Source of the DNA: Achromobacter animicus
GTDB lineage: Bacteria; Pseudomonadota; Gammaproteobacteria; Burkholderiales; Burkholderiaceae_B
Reading direction: 5' to 3'
Assembly (NCBI RefSeq): GCF_902859585.1
Contig: NZ_CADIJM010000001.1
Coordinates: 1 to 64,000, forward strand
Length of the DNA: 64,000 bases
Shown here one piece after another: positions 63,830-64,000 of the stretch; position 1 is the first letter of the stretch; every line of letters begins with the position of its first letter. A program made the translations under genes and the position numbers. Below the pieces are notes generated by a model. That model worked only from the letters and a program-made list of their open reading frames with translations. It was not told the origin of the DNA and ran no database searches.

Positions 63830-64000
63830 GGATTCGCTCCGTTCGTTCCGGCGATTATTGTCCTCCTTTGCGGGGTGGCTGAATACGGGCGGGTTTGGTC
63901 CGGCACCTATTTCTGTAATACTCCGGCATCACCGTTTCAGTACGCGCTCGTCATTAACTGACATCGCCAAAACCTCACGGCTTTCGGATTCCGCCCATGT
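63830..64000. other. End of window, no gene seen
   Basis: The last 171 bases lie upstream of the DUF4157 gene and contain no recognised coding sequence or repeat. A gene may begin beyond the edge. Confidence 0.4.

Overview
The window looks like a chromosomal segment of a high-GC betaproteobacterium of the Alcaligenaceae, most likely Achromobacter or a close Bordetella relative. This is inferred from the GC-rich codon use, three kinds of solute uptake typical of that group (two orphan Bug/TctC receptors, two TRAP systems, several MFS exporters), many LysR regulators and a recurrent GGTGTCAGACACC palindrome. No rRNA, tRNA, phage, insertion sequence or CRISPR array was recognised.

Layout. 0.2-5.2 kb: a LysR regulator, a strong inverted repeat, then an operon of a PLP-dependent threonine/serine dehydratase, a D-glutamate cyclase-like protein, a RidA enamine deaminase and an MFS transporter. 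5.3-12.6 kb: a leftward operon of a TRAP receptor, a fused TRAP permease, a VOC protein, a RuBisCO-like protein and a DUF1537 sugar-acid kinase, with a divergent LacI-type regulator; this resembles an apionate/oxo-isoapionate type sugar-acid pathway. 12.8-18.1 kb: a methyltransferase, a large SARP/TPR regulator, and a MarR-MFS pair sharing a palindromic operator.

18.1-26.1 kb: a leftward nitrite assimilation operon (nirB, nirD, FNT channel, PP2C-Ser/Thr kinase fusion, cobA, NIT-ANTAR antiterminator). Its control region holds a near-consensus sigma-54 promoter, a candidate NtrC enhancer site and a terminator in the leader. This is the best supported regulatory system in the window. 26.1-36 kb: LysR, GMC oxidoreductase, cyclopropane fatty acid synthase, alpha/beta hydrolase, PHP phosphoesterase, greB and a second TRAP system. 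36.4-42.3 kb: purL, then a chemoreceptor with a sigma-28 type promoter.

42.4-50.2 kb: two separate hydrolase plus Bug-receptor pairs, a LysR, an M20 peptidase and a DUF1415 protein. 50.3-57.7 kb: YceI, a MarR-cupin divergent pair, a divergent MurA paralogue and a group of small envelope or unknown proteins. 57.7-64 kb: hypothetical proteins, a DUF899 protein, a LysR/NADP-oxidoreductase pair, and at the edge a 630-residue DUF4157 (eCIS core) protein that may be a toxin or effector.

Functional assignments rest on reading motifs by eye; no database search was run.
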